Counted from the stretch's first letter, positions 6,737-16,017 are shown. The stretch: 64,000 nucleotides of DNA from Acidimicrobiia bacterium (GCA_013812505.1 JACCTH010000044.1:60010-124009); one strand, 5' to 3'. Translations and numbers: made by a program. The notes: a model not told the origin generated them from the sequence alone.

Positions 6737-9123
6737 CGGTTGCTACCCGCCTCGGCCTCGTTGGCGGCCTCGCCGCGGTCGCCCTCGCTCTTAGCCGAGT
6801 GCTGGCCCTGGTCGAGTCGACGCCTGAACAACCATCGATCCTGGGAACCCTGCTGATCGCCACACTCATCGGCGCCGGGATAGCCGCTGCTACTCAGTTG
6901 GCCCGGCTGGGTTGGCCGGCGCAAACCATCGCTGTTGTCCTCGGCGCACTGTTGGTCTTTGCACGGTTGGCAGCTCCGGCGAGCCTTGCCGGCGGATTGG
7001 TCCCGACCACGGCCACGCTGCCCGCCGCGGGAGCGGAGCTCACGATCGCCCTCGAACTGATCCGCTTCGGAGCGGCGCCGGTGGTGGCCTCGCCAGGGCT
7101 GATCGGAGTACTGGCCATTGTGTTCCTCGTCCTCGGCGCCTTCCTCGTGAACGGCATCGCTTCGGTGCGACCGCTCCTGGCCGCCGGCCCGAGCCTCGGC
7201 TTCTACCTGCTGTGCGCCACTCTCGATCGCCGGCCGCCGACTTGGTGGACGCCGACCGCGTTAGTCGTAGTGGGTGCCATTGCCTTCCTGGCCGCGGCCC
7301 TGCGGTCTCGCGGCGGACGGACGCGGTTGCGGTCGACCGGACGGCCGCTAGCTACCCACAACTGGGTCGCCTCGGTTGTCGTGGTTGGTCTTGTCGCCGC
7401 CGCCGGCACAGTCAGTGTGGCCCGCTGGGCGAGCGCAGTCCCAGAGTCGGGTTTGGTGGCATGGCGCAATCCAACCGGGTTCGGCGGAGGCCTCTTCGCG
7501 GGTTTCTCCTACAACCTCTTCACCTCGATGCAGCAGGACCTTTCCGCCGAGAGTCCCGAGATCCTTTTCGTCGCCCGGGTTTCGGAGTCGGCTCCGCCCC
7601 CGGATCAGCTCTATTGGAAGCTGAGCACTCTCGACACGTTCGACGGCACCTACTGGCTGCAGGCTCCGCTCGCCGTCGAGCGACCGACCTCCCCCTCGGA
7701 TTGGGAGGCTCCTGACTTTTCCTTCTTGGGGGACACGGTCGCCGTCGATGCGTTCGTGCGGATCGAGGCATTGCGTATGAACATTCTGCCCGTTCTCTAC
7801 GCGCCCCGCGGGCTCTCGACAGAGGATCGCCTGCTCGAGCAGAGCTATCGAAGCCGCGAGGATGGGTCGGTCAAATTTGACGCCCGGTCACAGCAAGGGC
7901 TCCTCTATCGGATTACCTCGCAAATCCCGATCCCCAACCTGTCGATTCTGGCCAGCGAAGACGGAGAGCTATCGCCGATGTTCGAGAACGCCCAAGAGCA
8001 GGGATTCTTCAACCTTCCCGCCGCCGACGCCGCCCAGCCCGCTCCTTCTTCCCGCTTGCAGACGATCTACACCGCGTTGCCCGAAGACTTCTCGGATGTG
8101 ATCAGGGGCCTTTCGCGCCAGATCACCGAGCAGGCAACGACCGACTTCGAACAGGGTTTGGTGCTCGAGGAGTTCTTCAGGACCACCGGTAGCTTTGTCT
8201 ACAACGCTTCGGTGTCGACGGGTCACTCGGCCCTCGATCTCGAAGACTGGCTGCTCGATCCCGAAAGCCGCAATTATCGGGAGGGATATTGCGAGCAGTT
8301 CGCCTCGGCAATGGCGCTCATGGCTCGCGCCCTCGGCATCCCGGCCCGAGTGGTGATCGGCTTTTCGCCCGGCACCATCCAAATTCAACCTGACGGGGCC
8401 GAAGTGATCGTCGTTCGCGCGCGGAACGCTCACGCCTGGGTCGAGCTGTTCATGGCCGGACAGGGATGGATTCGATTCGACCCCACACCGCGGGCGGATG
8501 GGAGCAACCCCGCCACCGTCGCCACGCTGGCGTTCGACCCGATTGCCTTCCTCCCCGAGCCGGCCGATCCCTCCGGCAACATCGTCCCGGGATCGATCGC
8601 GGCCATCGACCGGCGTTTCTTGGAGGGGGGCCTCGATCCCACCACCGGTGGCAGCCCAGTCGTGCCCACCGAGCCAACCCGGCCGTGGACGGCTATCGCC
8701 GTTGTGCTCATGTTGATTGCCATTGTCCCCGCGCTCAAAGCCGTGCGCCGTGGCTGGCGATTGCGACGGTTAGCGGCGGGCGACGTGCTCGCCGGTTGGA
8801 GCGAACTCTCCGATCGCCTCCGCGACCTCGGTCTTTCAATGTCGCCGTCGCTGACCCCCACCGAGGTGGCCGCTGCGGTCGATCAGGGCATCGGACCCTT
8901 GGCGAAACGCGTCACGGCCGCGGTCTACGGGAATCGGGAGTTCACCGATGGGAGATCGGCGCTCCGCTTGGCGGAAAGTTCGTTGCGCGCCCGATTCTCC
9001 AAAGCCCGGCGGTTACTGAGTTGGTTTCGGCCCGAGACTCTGCTCAGCGGGTCGATGCATTTTATCCATCGCCAGCCGCGAGTTCCTCGCTCACGTCGGA
9101 TTCGACCCGTCGCAGAAAATTGA
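6733..9123 (+). CDS. Membrane-anchored transglutaminase-like protein (TgpA type)
   Basis: 796 residues. The ATG at 6733 overlaps the DUF58 stop (ATGA). About six N-terminal membrane segments (residues 1-230) precede a large extracytoplasmic region with a transglutaminase core. The Cys is in REGYCEQFASAMALMARAL (C520), the His in ARNAHAWVELF (H567) and the Asp in IRFDPTPRA (D583), giving a complete catalytic triad. One more membrane segment (TAIAVVLMLIAIVPAL) and a cytoplasmic tail close the protein, as in TgpA/DUF3488 proteins. It is the third gene of the MoxR operon. The 3' end overlaps the convergent MerR gene by 62 bp. Confidence 0.9.
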   Translation: MTVATRLGLVGGLAAVALALSRVLALVESTPEQPSILGTLLIATLIGAGIAAATQLARLGWPAQTIAVVLGALLVFARLAAPASLAGGLVPTTATLPAAGAELTIALELIRFGAAPVVASPGLIGVLAIVFLVLGAFLVNGIASVRPLLAAGPSLGFYLLCATLDRRPPTWWTPTALVVVGAIAFLAAALRSRGGRTRLRSTGRPLATHNWVASVVVVGLVAAAGTVSVARWASAVPESGLVAWRNPTGFGGGLFAGFSYNLFTSMQQDLSAESPEILFVARVSESAPPPDQLYWKLSTLDTFDGTYWLQAPLAVERPTSPSDWEAPDFSFLGDTVAVDAFVRIEALRMNILPVLYAPRGLSTEDRLLEQSYRSREDGSVKFDARSQQGLLYRITSQIPIPNLSILASEDGELSPMFENAQEQGFFNLPAADAAQPAPSSRLQTIYTALPEDFSDVIRGLSRQITEQATTDFEQGLVLEEFFRTTGSFVYNASVSTGHSALDLEDWLLDPESRNYREGYCEQFASAMALMARALGIPARVVIGFSPGTIQIQPDGAEVIVVRARNAHAWVELFMAGQGWIRFDPTPRADGSNPATVATLAFDPIAFLPEPADPSGNIVPGSIAAIDRRFLEGGLDPTTGGSPVVPTEPTRPWTAIAVVLMLIAIVPALKAVRRGWRLRRLAAGDVLAGWSELSDRLRDLGLSMSPSLTPTEVAAAVDQGIGPLAKRVTAAVYGNREFTDGRSALRLAESSLRARFSKARRLLSWFRPETLLSGSMHFIHRQPRVPRSRRIRPVAEN

Positions 9124-9559
9124 GAAACTGATCGCGATCGAGCTCAAAGCGCGTGACGTCATCTTCAACTTCCCGCGTGATTTGCTCGATCTCGATAAAA
9201 AACGCCATCTGTCCTCCCCGTAGCGCATCGAGCACCTCGCCTTCAGCCGCGCCAATTTCGTAAATGCTGACGCCATCGGTGACGAGCTTGACATCACTGA
9301 GGTGGCGCTCCATGTCGCCTTGCCGACGCAAGTATTCCCAGGCGCGCCGAACTCGTTGCAACGACATTCCGTTGTCGACCAATGAGCGCACCACTCGCAG
9401 GGCCACGAGGTCCCGAAAGGCATAGATCCTGCGAACCCCCGGTCTGCCCCCTGTGCCTTGGACGCTGGGCCTCACCAGCGACATCTTGTCCCAATACCGC
9501 AACTGATGTGGTGTGCAGTTAGTCAGCCTGCACGTCTGCTCCGCCGTATAACCCTGCAA
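9062..9559 (-). CDS. MerR-family transcriptional regulator
   Basis: 165 residues from a TTG at 9559 preceded by GGAGAGG. The N-terminal winged helix starts YTAEQTCRLTNCTPHQLRYW and continues RIYAFRDLVALRVVRSLVDN, typical of MerR. The region after residue 80 is predicted helical (WEYLRRQGDMERHLSD) and lacks the Cys pairs of metal sensors. The acidic C-terminus may bind a partner or small ligand. Its target is unknown; nothing adjacent is an obvious partner. The 155 bp upstream to the DUF3040 gene show no clear operator. Confidence 0.85.
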   Translation of the reverse strand: MQGYTAEQTCRLTNCTPHQLRYWDKMSLVRPSVQGTGGRPGVRRIYAFRDLVALRVVRSLVDNGMSLQRVRRAWEYLRRQGDMERHLSDVKLVTDGVSIYEIGAAEGEVLDALRGGQMAFFIEIEQITREVEDDVTRFELDRDQFLNFLRRVESDVSEELAAGDG

Positions 9560-9714
9560 CGAACCTCTCCTCCCAAAACTTTACGATCACGCGACCGGCG
9601 CGCGACTCCCCGGGGTCACGACACCATCGATGATGTCCCTCCAAAGTGCTATCCCGCCGCTTCCCTCAACGTTCCGCGTAGCGTCGACGGGGGCGCCACT
9701 GTAGTCGCGTCGTT

Positions 9715-10053
9715 CTAGTCGCGACCGAGCCGTCCACGACCTTTGTCGTCGTCTGATTCTTCGCCAGCCTGTCCCTCTTCTTCCTTCTCTTGACGGTCGG
9801 CGATCACCGTCGTGATAAGACGAGTTGCTGAGATGACGACGAGCACAAAACCGATTACCGCAAGCCAGGTGAAACGACTGATCGCCGCGCCGACGAGGGC
9901 CGTCCCGATGACGATGCCGAGCACCGCCCCTCGCGTTCCAAACCGCTGATTGGGATCGATCTTGCGCGCCGCCCGCACAAGCCGAGGATCTTCCGCGTAG
10001 AAGTGTCGTTCGATCTCGGCCAGGATTTTCTGCTCTCGGTCACTCAGCGGCAT
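9715..10053 (-). CDS. DUF3040 membrane protein
   Basis: 112 residues beginning MPLSDREQKILAEIERHFYA, the diagnostic start of DUF3040, an actinobacterial family. Residues 1-40 are amphipathic. Two membrane segments follow (VLGIVIGTALVGAAI and WLAVIGFVLVVISATRLI), then a highly charged E/D/K/R tail. Function unknown. Monocistronic, with 120 bp to the dinB stop. Confidence 0.9.
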   Translation of the reverse strand: MPLSDREQKILAEIERHFYAEDPRLVRAARKIDPNQRFGTRGAVLGIVIGTALVGAAISRFTWLAVIGFVLVVISATRLITTVIADRQEKEEEGQAGEESDDDKGRGRLGRD

Positions 10054-10173
10054 GACCTTTGATTCCTATCAGGTGAACTTGTCTCAGTATACGAACTGCG
10101 CTCGATTCTGGGAGAGACCAACAGACCATCTCTTTCTCACGATGCACCGCAACGCGGGCGAATGTCAACCGAA

Positions 10174-11373
10174 TCATTCATCTGTTTTTCCTGTTCCCGC
10201 CTGTGGGGAACGCAGGACCACCCGGGCCGGCCCTACCGCCCCTCCGCCGAACCGCTCCCGCACCTCTTCGACGGCACCAGTCAGGTTTTCCCAGCGTGGG
10301 TCAAACTCGGTGCTGAGCTGGACCGGAGACTCCGCGTCCTGCACCTGAGCGACGCCGAGGCCGAGCAAGCGCACCGGTCGGTCCCAGTCGAACCGCGCGT
10401 GGAGGGAACGGGTGACTAGCCACAGATCGTGCGCTCCGACCACTGCCTGGGTTGGCCGCTCTTGCCGGGTGACAGTCTCGAAATCGGCGTAGCGCACAGT
10501 CATTGTCACCGTGGCTCCGGTCAACCCGGCGACATGCAGGCGAGACCCGAGGCGATCGCAGAGGCGCAGGAGCTCGGTGTCGACTTGCTCGGGCGTTTCG
10601 AGGTCGTATTCGTAGGTTTCCGAAGCCGAAATGGACTTGGTTTCGCCTGCTGGCACCACCGGCCGCTCGTCGATCCCCTGGGCGAGGCGGTGGAGGTGGT
10701 TGCCGGCGACGGTGCCCAACCGTCTCACCAGCGTCGCAACCGGGATTACGGCCAGGTCGCCCATCGTCGCCACGCCGAGTCCTTCCAACGCGGCATGGGT
10801 TGCTTCTCCCACGCCTGAGATCGCCCTGACCCCTAGCGGATGGAGGAAGTCGAGTGTCGCTTCTTTTGGAACGCGGAACAGACCGTCGGGCTTGGCTGAC
10901 TCAGAGGCGAGCTTGGCAATCACCTTGTTGACCCCGATTCCCACCAAAACGGGCAAGCCAAGCCGGTCGCGCACTGTTTTTCGGAGAGCGTGGCCAACCG
11001 TTTCCGGATCTGGAAAATGATGGCTGAGGCCACCGATGTCGAGAAATGCCTCGTCGAAGGAAAGCCCCTCGACGAGTGGCGTGAAACTCCTAAAGATGGA
11101 AAACACTTCGCTCGAGACCTCGGCATACCGCCGATGATCGGGGGGGACCACGATGACATTGGGATAGGCCGCCCGGGCTTGTCCCATCGGCATCGCCGAC
11201 CTGATCCCGTACTTGCGAGCCTCATAGCTGGCTGCAGCCACTACTCCTCGCCGTCCTGCGCCTCCGACCACCACCGGCTTTCTCCGCAGCGCGGGGTCGC
11301 GCTGACGTTCTACCTCGACGAAGAAGGCGTCCATGTCGGCATGGACAATGTTTTCTGCGAAGCGACCGGTCAT
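10174..11373 (-). CDS. dinB: DNA polymerase IV (Y-family)
   Basis: 399 residues from the ATG at 11373, which has a GGGAGAG ribosome site; the open frame runs further upstream but through repeat DNA. The palm motif is HADMDAFFVEVE with D13, and the catalytic pair is in GLSFDEAFLDI (D107, E108). VLVGIGVNKVIAKLASE marks the palm/thumb helix-hairpin region. The little-finger domain follows to about residue 350. The C-terminus contains no clear QxxLF clamp-binding motif. The protein performs error-prone translesion synthesis. No LexA box is visible upstream, where a GC-rich repeat occupies the whole intergenic space. Confidence 0.93.
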   Translation of the reverse strand: MTGRFAENIVHADMDAFFVEVERQRDPALRRKPVVVGGAGRRGVVAAASYEARKYGIRSAMPMGQARAAYPNVIVVPPDHRRYAEVSSEVFSIFRSFTPLVEGLSFDEAFLDIGGLSHHFPDPETVGHALRKTVRDRLGLPVLVGIGVNKVIAKLASESAKPDGLFRVPKEATLDFLHPLGVRAISGVGEATHAALEGLGVATMGDLAVIPVATLVRRLGTVAGNHLHRLAQGIDERPVVPAGETKSISASETYEYDLETPEQVDTELLRLCDRLGSRLHVAGLTGATVTMTVRYADFETVTRQERPTQAVVGAHDLWLVTRSLHARFDWDRPVRLLGLGVAQVQDAESPVQLSTEFDPRWENLTGAVEEVRERFGGGAVGPARVVLRSPQAGTGKTDE

Positions 11374-11392
11374 GCTCTCCCGTTGTACCAAC

Positions 11393-11593
11393 TTTCTCCC
11401 CCCGAAGGGGCGAGTACCCCGTTTCTCCCTCCGACGGGGGTGTGGCCGCCGACGAAGAAGGCGGACGAGGGGGCGTTTTACTGACGCGCGAGGAGGTCGC
11501 TCATTGCGGGCCACTTGCAAACGGGTTACCTCGTTCGCGTCACAAGAAAACGCCCCCCTCCCCCTTTCGGGTACTCCCCTCCGGGGGGAGAAA
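11393..11593. repeat. GC-rich inverted-repeat element, copy 1
   Basis: About 200 bp bounded by TTTCTCCCCCC on the left and GGGGGGAGAAA on the right, with hairpin-capable ends. Read on the minus strand it aligns with the element at 59722-59902: GGAGGGG, AGTACCCGA, GGGGAGGGGGGCGTT near one end and CCTCGTCCGCCT, CTTCGTCGGCGGCCAC near the other. The middle is not conserved between the copies. No open reading frame for a transposase is present, so it would be non-autonomous. It fills the gap between the divergent dinB (ATG 11373) and a membrane-protein gene (GTG 11612). Confidence 0.75.
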
Positions 11594-11611
11594 AGCTGGG
11601 ACACTGGGGAC

Positions 11612-12343
11612 GTGCGCGGGCGACATCTTTGGGCGTGCGGAACGCTGCTGGCATCGGTGATGGGGACCGCGACCTTGCTCGTAGTCGAGCCCGAGCCGTG
11701 GCATCCGACCACCGCCGTCATCATTTCTGCCTGCCTTGTCATCTGGGCCACGGTTGCCGTGGTAGCGATCCTGTTGGAACACAGCCGGCTCGGCTATCGC
11801 CTTGGCATCTTCGTTTTGGTGTTCTCAGCTGTCATCGCCGTTCTCCACCGCATCTCGCCGATCTGGTGGATCGCAGTGGCGCTCATCGCGGTGAGCGCTC
11901 TCCTCACCACCGACCCCACGCTCGGCGGGTGGGTCAGGCAACGAACCTCGGCGGCGCCGGTACCAGCCAGGGCAGTTGTCTTAGCCCTCGTCTTGCTGAC
12001 GATTCCCGGTCTTACGGCTCTATCAATTCTTCGCTCAGATCCCGGCTCATTGTCGATCCTCGTCCCACTCGACCTCGTACTGCTTTTTGCCTATGTCCGC
12101 CGCCCTGCTTTCGCTCTGGCGGCGGTGCGGATCGTCCCGCTGGGGCTGGCGATCGCGGGTCTCACCCTTGCGGGTCCCGGGCGCTGGGTCTGGATTTCCG
12201 GCCAGCTCGCCGCCCTTCCCCTGGCTTGGACAAGGGAGGTCCGGCTGGCGATCCGGCCATTGATCGAACGAGGCACCAAAGTGATCATCCCCCCTGAGCT
12301 CGCCCCCGCCGAGATTCGGGAAATGCTCGAGGGCAAAGGGTGA
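11612..12343 (+). CDS. Multi-pass membrane protein of unknown function
   Basis: 243 residues from a GTG at 11612, the first good start after the repeat element; an ATG about 45 bases downstream (MGTATLLVVEPE) is an alternative. Six or seven hydrophobic segments span the protein (for example TTAVIISACLVIWATVAVVA and LGIFVLVFSAVIAVLHRI), ending in a soluble tail with TKVIIPPELAPAEIREMLEG. No family recognised. Its stop overlaps the next gene's GTG (GTGA), so the two are coupled. Confidence 0.65.
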   Translation: MRGRHLWACGTLLASVMGTATLLVVEPEPWHPTTAVIISACLVIWATVAVVAILLEHSRLGYRLGIFVLVFSAVIAVLHRISPIWWIAVALIAVSALLTTDPTLGGWVRQRTSAAPVPARAVVLALVLLTIPGLTALSILRSDPGSLSILVPLDLVLLFAYVRRPAFALAAVRIVPLGLAIAGLTLAGPGRWVWISGQLAALPLAWTREVRLAIRPLIERGTKVIIPPELAPAEIREMLEGKG

Positions 12344-12603
12344 AACGGCGGCCCAATCCGTACCTTTTGACCGTGTCGCTCGTGATCGGGGTCCTGATCG
12401 GGTGGCTCGGCTTTGTGATCACCAACCTTTCCTGCCGAGCCGAGCAACCAGCGCCGGCCCCGGGCTGTCCGGGCGCCGCTTGGGTGGTTGGAATCGCCTC
12501 GTTCTTCGTGGCAGGGATCGGGTTGCTCGTCGTCCTCGGCCTCACCGCCCGCTCGATCGCCGAATATCGAGGCGAGACAGGAGACAAAGGACAAAAGATT
12601 TGA
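12340..12603 (+). CDS. Small two-helix membrane protein
   Basis: 87 residues from a GTG that overlaps the previous stop. Two membrane segments, YLLTVSLVIGVLIGWLGFVI and WVVGIASFFVAGIGLLVVLG, flank a short Cys-containing loop (LSCRAEQPAPAPGCPG) that could form an external disulfide. The C-terminal residues GETGDKGQKI are encoded by an AGAC-rich repeat, so the native end may have been altered. Function unknown; probably partners the preceding membrane protein. Confidence 0.65.
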   Translation: MKRRPNPYLLTVSLVIGVLIGWLGFVITNLSCRAEQPAPAPGCPGAAWVVGIASFFVAGIGLLVVLGLTARSIAEYRGETGDKGQKI

Positions 12604-12621
12604 GACAGAATCCGTCTCATG
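12572..12621. repeat. AGAC-rich repeat at the end of a coding region
   Basis: Units GAGACAGGAGACAAAGGACA then GAGACAGAATCCGTCTC, the last forming a 5-bp hairpin (GAGAC/GTCTC). It lies at the tail-to-tail junction of the small membrane-protein gene and fabF and shares words with the repeat at 3551-3592. Confidence 0.45.
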
Positions 12622-12626
12622 TTCGT

Positions 12627-13907
12627 CTACTCCCGAGCGACCCTTTCGGACCCGAGAACCAGGGCGACGTTGTGGCCGCCGAAGCCAAACGAGTTGGACA
12701 TCGCGTACTCGCCGGTGAATGGGCGCGCCGCGTTGGCGACGTAGTCGAGGTCACATTCGGGATCGGGATGCTCCTGGTTGATCGTCGGAGGAAGGATTCC
12801 CCGATTGAGGGCGAGCAACGACACGATCGCCTCCACCGCTCCGGCCCCTCCCAGGATGTGACCGGTCATGGACTTGGTCGACGAGATCGGCACCCGATAG
12901 GCCTCCTCCTTCCCCATGGCGATCTTGATGGCAGCGGTCTCGCCGGCGTCGTTGGCTTCCGTCGAGGTCCCATGGGCATTGATGTAGGAGATATTGCCGG
13001 GTTCCAATCCCCCGTCCCGCATCGCCGCCGACATCGCTCGGGCCGCCCCCGTGCCTCCCGGTCGAGGCAGAGTGATGTGATAAGCGTCGGCCGACATCCC
13101 ATAACCGATGAGCTCGCCGAGAATGGTCGCTCCGCGCTCGATTGCCCGGTCGCGATCCTCGAGGACCACCGCACCGGCCCCCTCCCCCATGACAAAGCCG
13201 TCGCGCTCGGCGTCGAAGGGTCGCGAGGCTTTCTCCGGTTCGTCGTTGCGAATCGACAAGGCCCGCGCCTGATTGAACCCTGCGACCCCGTAGGTGGTGA
13301 TCGCGGCTTCCGCGCCCCCTGCAACCATGACGTCCGCCGCGCCTCGGCGAATGAGCTCGGCGGCGTCGCCGAGCGCGTTGGCCGATGCTGAGCAGGCAGT
13401 AACGACGCAGCTCACCGGGCCGAGGAGGTTGTGCTCGATCGACACCAAGCCCGCCGCCATGTTGGCGATGATCTTCGGGATCCCAGTGGGGCTAACCCGT
13501 TCGGGCCCGCGCTTGAGCAAGACGGTGATCTCCTCGACAAACGCGTTCATCCCGCCGAATCCAGCTCCGACCATCACCCCGGCCGAGGCGTTCTCGGGGT
13601 CGTCGGGCCCGTACTTGATGTCCGCCTGCGCCAATGCTTGACGGCAGGCGACCATGAAGTATTGCGAGTAGGGATCGATCCGGCGTGCTTCGCGCTTCTC
13701 AAAGTGTTGCTCGGGGTTGAATCCTTTGACTTCGCCGGCGATGCGGGTTCGATAGTTCGAGGCGTCAAAGTGGGTGATCGGCCCAATCCCCGACCGCCCG
13801 GCAACCAGCGCCGACCAGAAGGATTCGACATCGTTGCCGACCGGGGTGACGACACCAAGCCCGGTGACCACGACTCGTCGCCGTCCCCGAGGGTAGGGGG
13901 CGGTCAC
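12627..13907 (-). CDS. fabF: 3-oxoacyl-ACP synthase II
   Basis: 426-residue condensing enzyme that elongates acyl-ACP with malonyl-ACP in type II fatty acid synthesis. The thiolase-fold triad is complete: Cys172 in VVTACSASANALGDA, His312 in INAHGTSTEANDA and His350 in KSMTGHILGGAGAVE. Length and motifs match FabF rather than FabB. It is the last gene of the leftward fab operon, four bases after the acpP stop. Confidence 0.95.
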   Translation of the reverse strand: MTAPYPRGRRRVVVTGLGVVTPVGNDVESFWSALVAGRSGIGPITHFDASNYRTRIAGEVKGFNPEQHFEKREARRIDPYSQYFMVACRQALAQADIKYGPDDPENASAGVMVGAGFGGMNAFVEEITVLLKRGPERVSPTGIPKIIANMAAGLVSIEHNLLGPVSCVVTACSASANALGDAAELIRRGAADVMVAGGAEAAITTYGVAGFNQARALSIRNDEPEKASRPFDAERDGFVMGEGAGAVVLEDRDRAIERGATILGELIGYGMSADAYHITLPRPGGTGAARAMSAAMRDGGLEPGNISYINAHGTSTEANDAGETAAIKIAMGKEEAYRVPISSTKSMTGHILGGAGAVEAIVSLLALNRGILPPTINQEHPDPECDLDYVANAARPFTGEYAMSNSFGFGGHNVALVLGSERVARE

Positions 13908-13911
13908 GAGA

Positions 13912-14157
13912 TCAGACGTTGAGCTTGCCGTGGACCAGGTCGATGGCTTCGCCGACGGTGTGGATGTGCTCGGCTTCGTCGTCGGGGATCTTCACCCCGA
14001 ACTCATCTTCCATCGCCATCAGCAGTTCGACAACGCCGAGCGAGTCCACATCGAGGTCCGTCTCGAAATTGGCACTGCGATTGATCTTGTCGGCGTCGAG
14101 CCCGAGCTCGGAAACGAGCACGTCCCTCAGCCGGGTTTCGATCTCTGTTTTTTCCAT
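13912..14157 (-). CDS. acpP: Acyl carrier protein
   Basis: 81 residues from the ATG at 14157 (MEKTEIETRLRDVL), preceded by AGGAG; an upstream in-frame start would add 16 unlikely residues. The phosphopantetheine site is Ser39 in DLDVDSLGVVELLMAMEDEF, and the acidic four-helix pattern is typical. It carries acyl intermediates between FabD, FabH, FabG and FabF, all encoded around it. Confidence 0.95.
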   Translation of the reverse strand: MEKTEIETRLRDVLVSELGLDADKINRSANFETDLDVDSLGVVELLMAMEDEFGVKIPDDEAEHIHTVGEAIDLVHGKLNV

Positions 14158-14188
14158 TTCTTCAGTTTCTCCTGTTTCTGCCTGGCAA

Positions 14189-14923
14189 TTAAAGCGCCAG
14201 ACCACCCTCTACCGCCAAAACTTGGCCAGTGATGTACCCGGCGGCTTCGGAGGCGAGGAACGCCACTGCCGCCGCCACCTCGGCCGCCTCGCCGAAACGT
14301 CCCAGGCTGATCGAGCCGAGAACCGACTCTTTGACCTCGGCCCCAAGGCCCTCGGTCATATCGGTGTTGATAAATCCGGGCGCCACGACGTTGGCAGTTA
14401 TACCCCGGCTGCCAACTTCTTTAGCCACGGATTTGGTGAAACCAATCAGGCCGGCCTTGCTGGCGGCGTAATTCGCCTGTCCAGGGTTGCCGGCGATTCC
14501 CGCCACCGAGGCGATCGAAATGATCCTCCCCCACCGAGCCCGCAACATTGCCTTCACCGCCAGGCGGCTGCAGAGAAAGGCAGACCGAAGGTTCACCGCC
14601 AGGACACGATCGAAGTCCTCGGGGGTCATTCGCAATAGCAGGTTGTCAGCGGTGATTCCGGCGTTGTTGACCAGGATCTCAACTGGCCCCAACTGCGCGG
14701 CCGCCTCCGTGAACATGGCATCGACCGCGGCAGCATCGGACACATCCGCTCCGAGCGCTATTGCTTTGCCGCCGGCGGCTTCAATCTCGGCGACCACGTC
14801 GGCGGCCGGTCCCGACGACGACGAGAAGTTCACCCCAACCTGGTGGCCGTCACGGGCTAGAGCGAAGGCGATGGCCCTCCCTATCCCTCGTGAGGCCCCA
14901 GTCACCAGGGCAGTTCGAACCAT
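14189..14923 (-). CDS. fabG: 3-oxoacyl-ACP reductase
   Basis: 244-residue short-chain dehydrogenase, NADPH-dependent reduction of 3-oxoacyl-ACP. The cofactor motif is TGASRGIG (8-15), then NNAG (86-89), and the active site is Ser139, Tyr152 and Lys156 (YAASK). Its ATG overlaps the fabH stop by one base (TGATG). SDR enzymes are easily over-called as FabG, but the position between fabH and acpP makes the assignment firm. Confidence 0.93.
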   Translation of the reverse strand: MVRTALVTGASRGIGRAIAFALARDGHQVGVNFSSSSGPAADVVAEIEAAGGKAIALGADVSDAAAVDAMFTEAAAQLGPVEILVNNAGITADNLLLRMTPEDFDRVLAVNLRSAFLCSRLAVKAMLRARWGRIISIASVAGIAGNPGQANYAASKAGLIGFTKSVAKEVGSRGITANVVAPGFINTDMTEGLGAEVKESVLGSISLGRFGEAAEVAAAVAFLASEAAGYITGQVLAVEGGLAL

Positions 14924-16017
14924 CAGCTTGTGGGCTGATACTTCCCAAAGAAGTCCACGTTGGGCGCGAGGAGATCGTCGGTGGTGCGGTCGTTGGGCGG
15001 GAGGGCAGAGTCGCTCTCTTTGATCGGCTCCACCCGATCACCCCAGCGGATCACGGCTGCTCCCCAGGAGAGGCCGGCACCGAACGCCGCGATCACGATC
15101 AGGGCGCCGGGCTCGACCCGGCCTGCCTCCAAGGCCTCGGTGAGTGCCACCGGGATGGTGGCGGCCGACGTGTTGCCATAACTCTGGATGTTGATCATCA
15201 CTTTTCCGGGGTCGATCTTGAGCCGGCGAGCGGTGGCATCGATGATCCGGATGTTCGCCTGATGAGGAATAAGGAGATCCACCTCTTCGAGGGCAATGCC
15301 GGCTTTCTCGAGCACGCGAACCGAGGCGTCGCCCATCGTCGTCACTGCTCGTTTAAAGACTTCGGGACCGTCCATGTGGATGCCAGCGCGTTTCGGATCG
15401 GGATCGTCACGATCGCCCTCGGTGCCGTCATGGGGGATCTGGAGAATGGCGGAGGCCGATCCGTCCATGCCCAACTCCGACGCGAGAACGCCGACCTCGT
15501 CCTCCGTAGCCTCGAGCACCACCGCCCCCGCACCGTCACCAAACAACACGGCGGTCGATCGATTGGTGAAATCGAGGTGGTAGTGGAGCTTTTCGGCGCC
15601 GATGACTACCACCGTCTGGTGTGTGCCGGCCTTGATCATGTTGGCGGCGGTGACGAGCGCGTAGACAAAACCTGAGCAGGCCGCATTGAGGTCGAAAGCG
15701 GCGGCGTTCCATGCCCCCAGCTTTGCCTGCACATGGGCAGCGGTGGCGGGGATCGACGAGTCACCGGTACAGGTGGCCAAAACGATGAGATCGCATTCTT
15801 CGACGGTTTTGCCGGCGGCGGCGAGGGCGTGCTGGGCGGCAACTGCGGCCATGTCCGACACCTCGACGTGGGAAATCCGCCGTTCCTTGATCCCCGTCCG
15901 AGTCGTGATCCAATCGTCGGAAGTTTCCACCAGCGATTCGAGGTCATGGTTGGAAAGAACAGCGGGCGGCAGGCACTTGCCCCACCCGGTGATCATTGCA
16001 TTCGGCCCGTACTTCAA
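14923..16017 (-). CDS. fabH: 3-oxoacyl-ACP synthase III
   Basis: 364 residues from a TTG at 16017 with a GGAGG ribosome site eight bases upstream. It starts fatty acid synthesis by condensing an acyl-CoA primer with malonyl-ACP. The triad is Cys114 (NAACSGFVYAL), His252 (IPHQANIRIID) and Asn282 (YGNTSAATIP). The C-terminal extension of about 25 residues beyond AVIRWGD is longer than in E. coli FabH. A 93-bp gap separates it from fabD and could contain an internal promoter. Confidence 0.94.
   Translation of the reverse strand: MKYGPNAMITGWGKCLPPAVLSNHDLESLVETSDDWITTRTGIKERRISHVEVSDMAAVAAQHALAAAGKTVEECDLIVLATCTGDSSIPATAAHVQAKLGAWNAAAFDLNAACSGFVYALVTAANMIKAGTHQTVVVIGAEKLHYHLDFTNRSTAVLFGDGAGAVVLEATEDEVGVLASELGMDGSASAILQIPHDGTEGDRDDPDPKRAGIHMDGPEVFKRAVTTMGDASVRVLEKAGIALEEVDLLIPHQANIRIIDATARRLKIDPGKVMINIQSYGNTSAATIPVALTEALEAGRVEPGALIVIAAFGAGLSWGAAVIRWGDRVEPIKESDSALPPNDRTTDDLLAPNVDFFGKYQPTS

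Noticed and set aside
11460..11560. LexA box in the dinB upstream region
   Set aside because: The nearest match (GAAC then four bases then TAAC on the minus strand) lacks the GTTC half-site.
11374..11751. N-terminal extension of dinB by 126 codons
   Set aside because: Encoded by the GC-rich repeat; Y-family polymerases start just before the HADMDAFF motif, and a ribosome site precedes ATG 11373.
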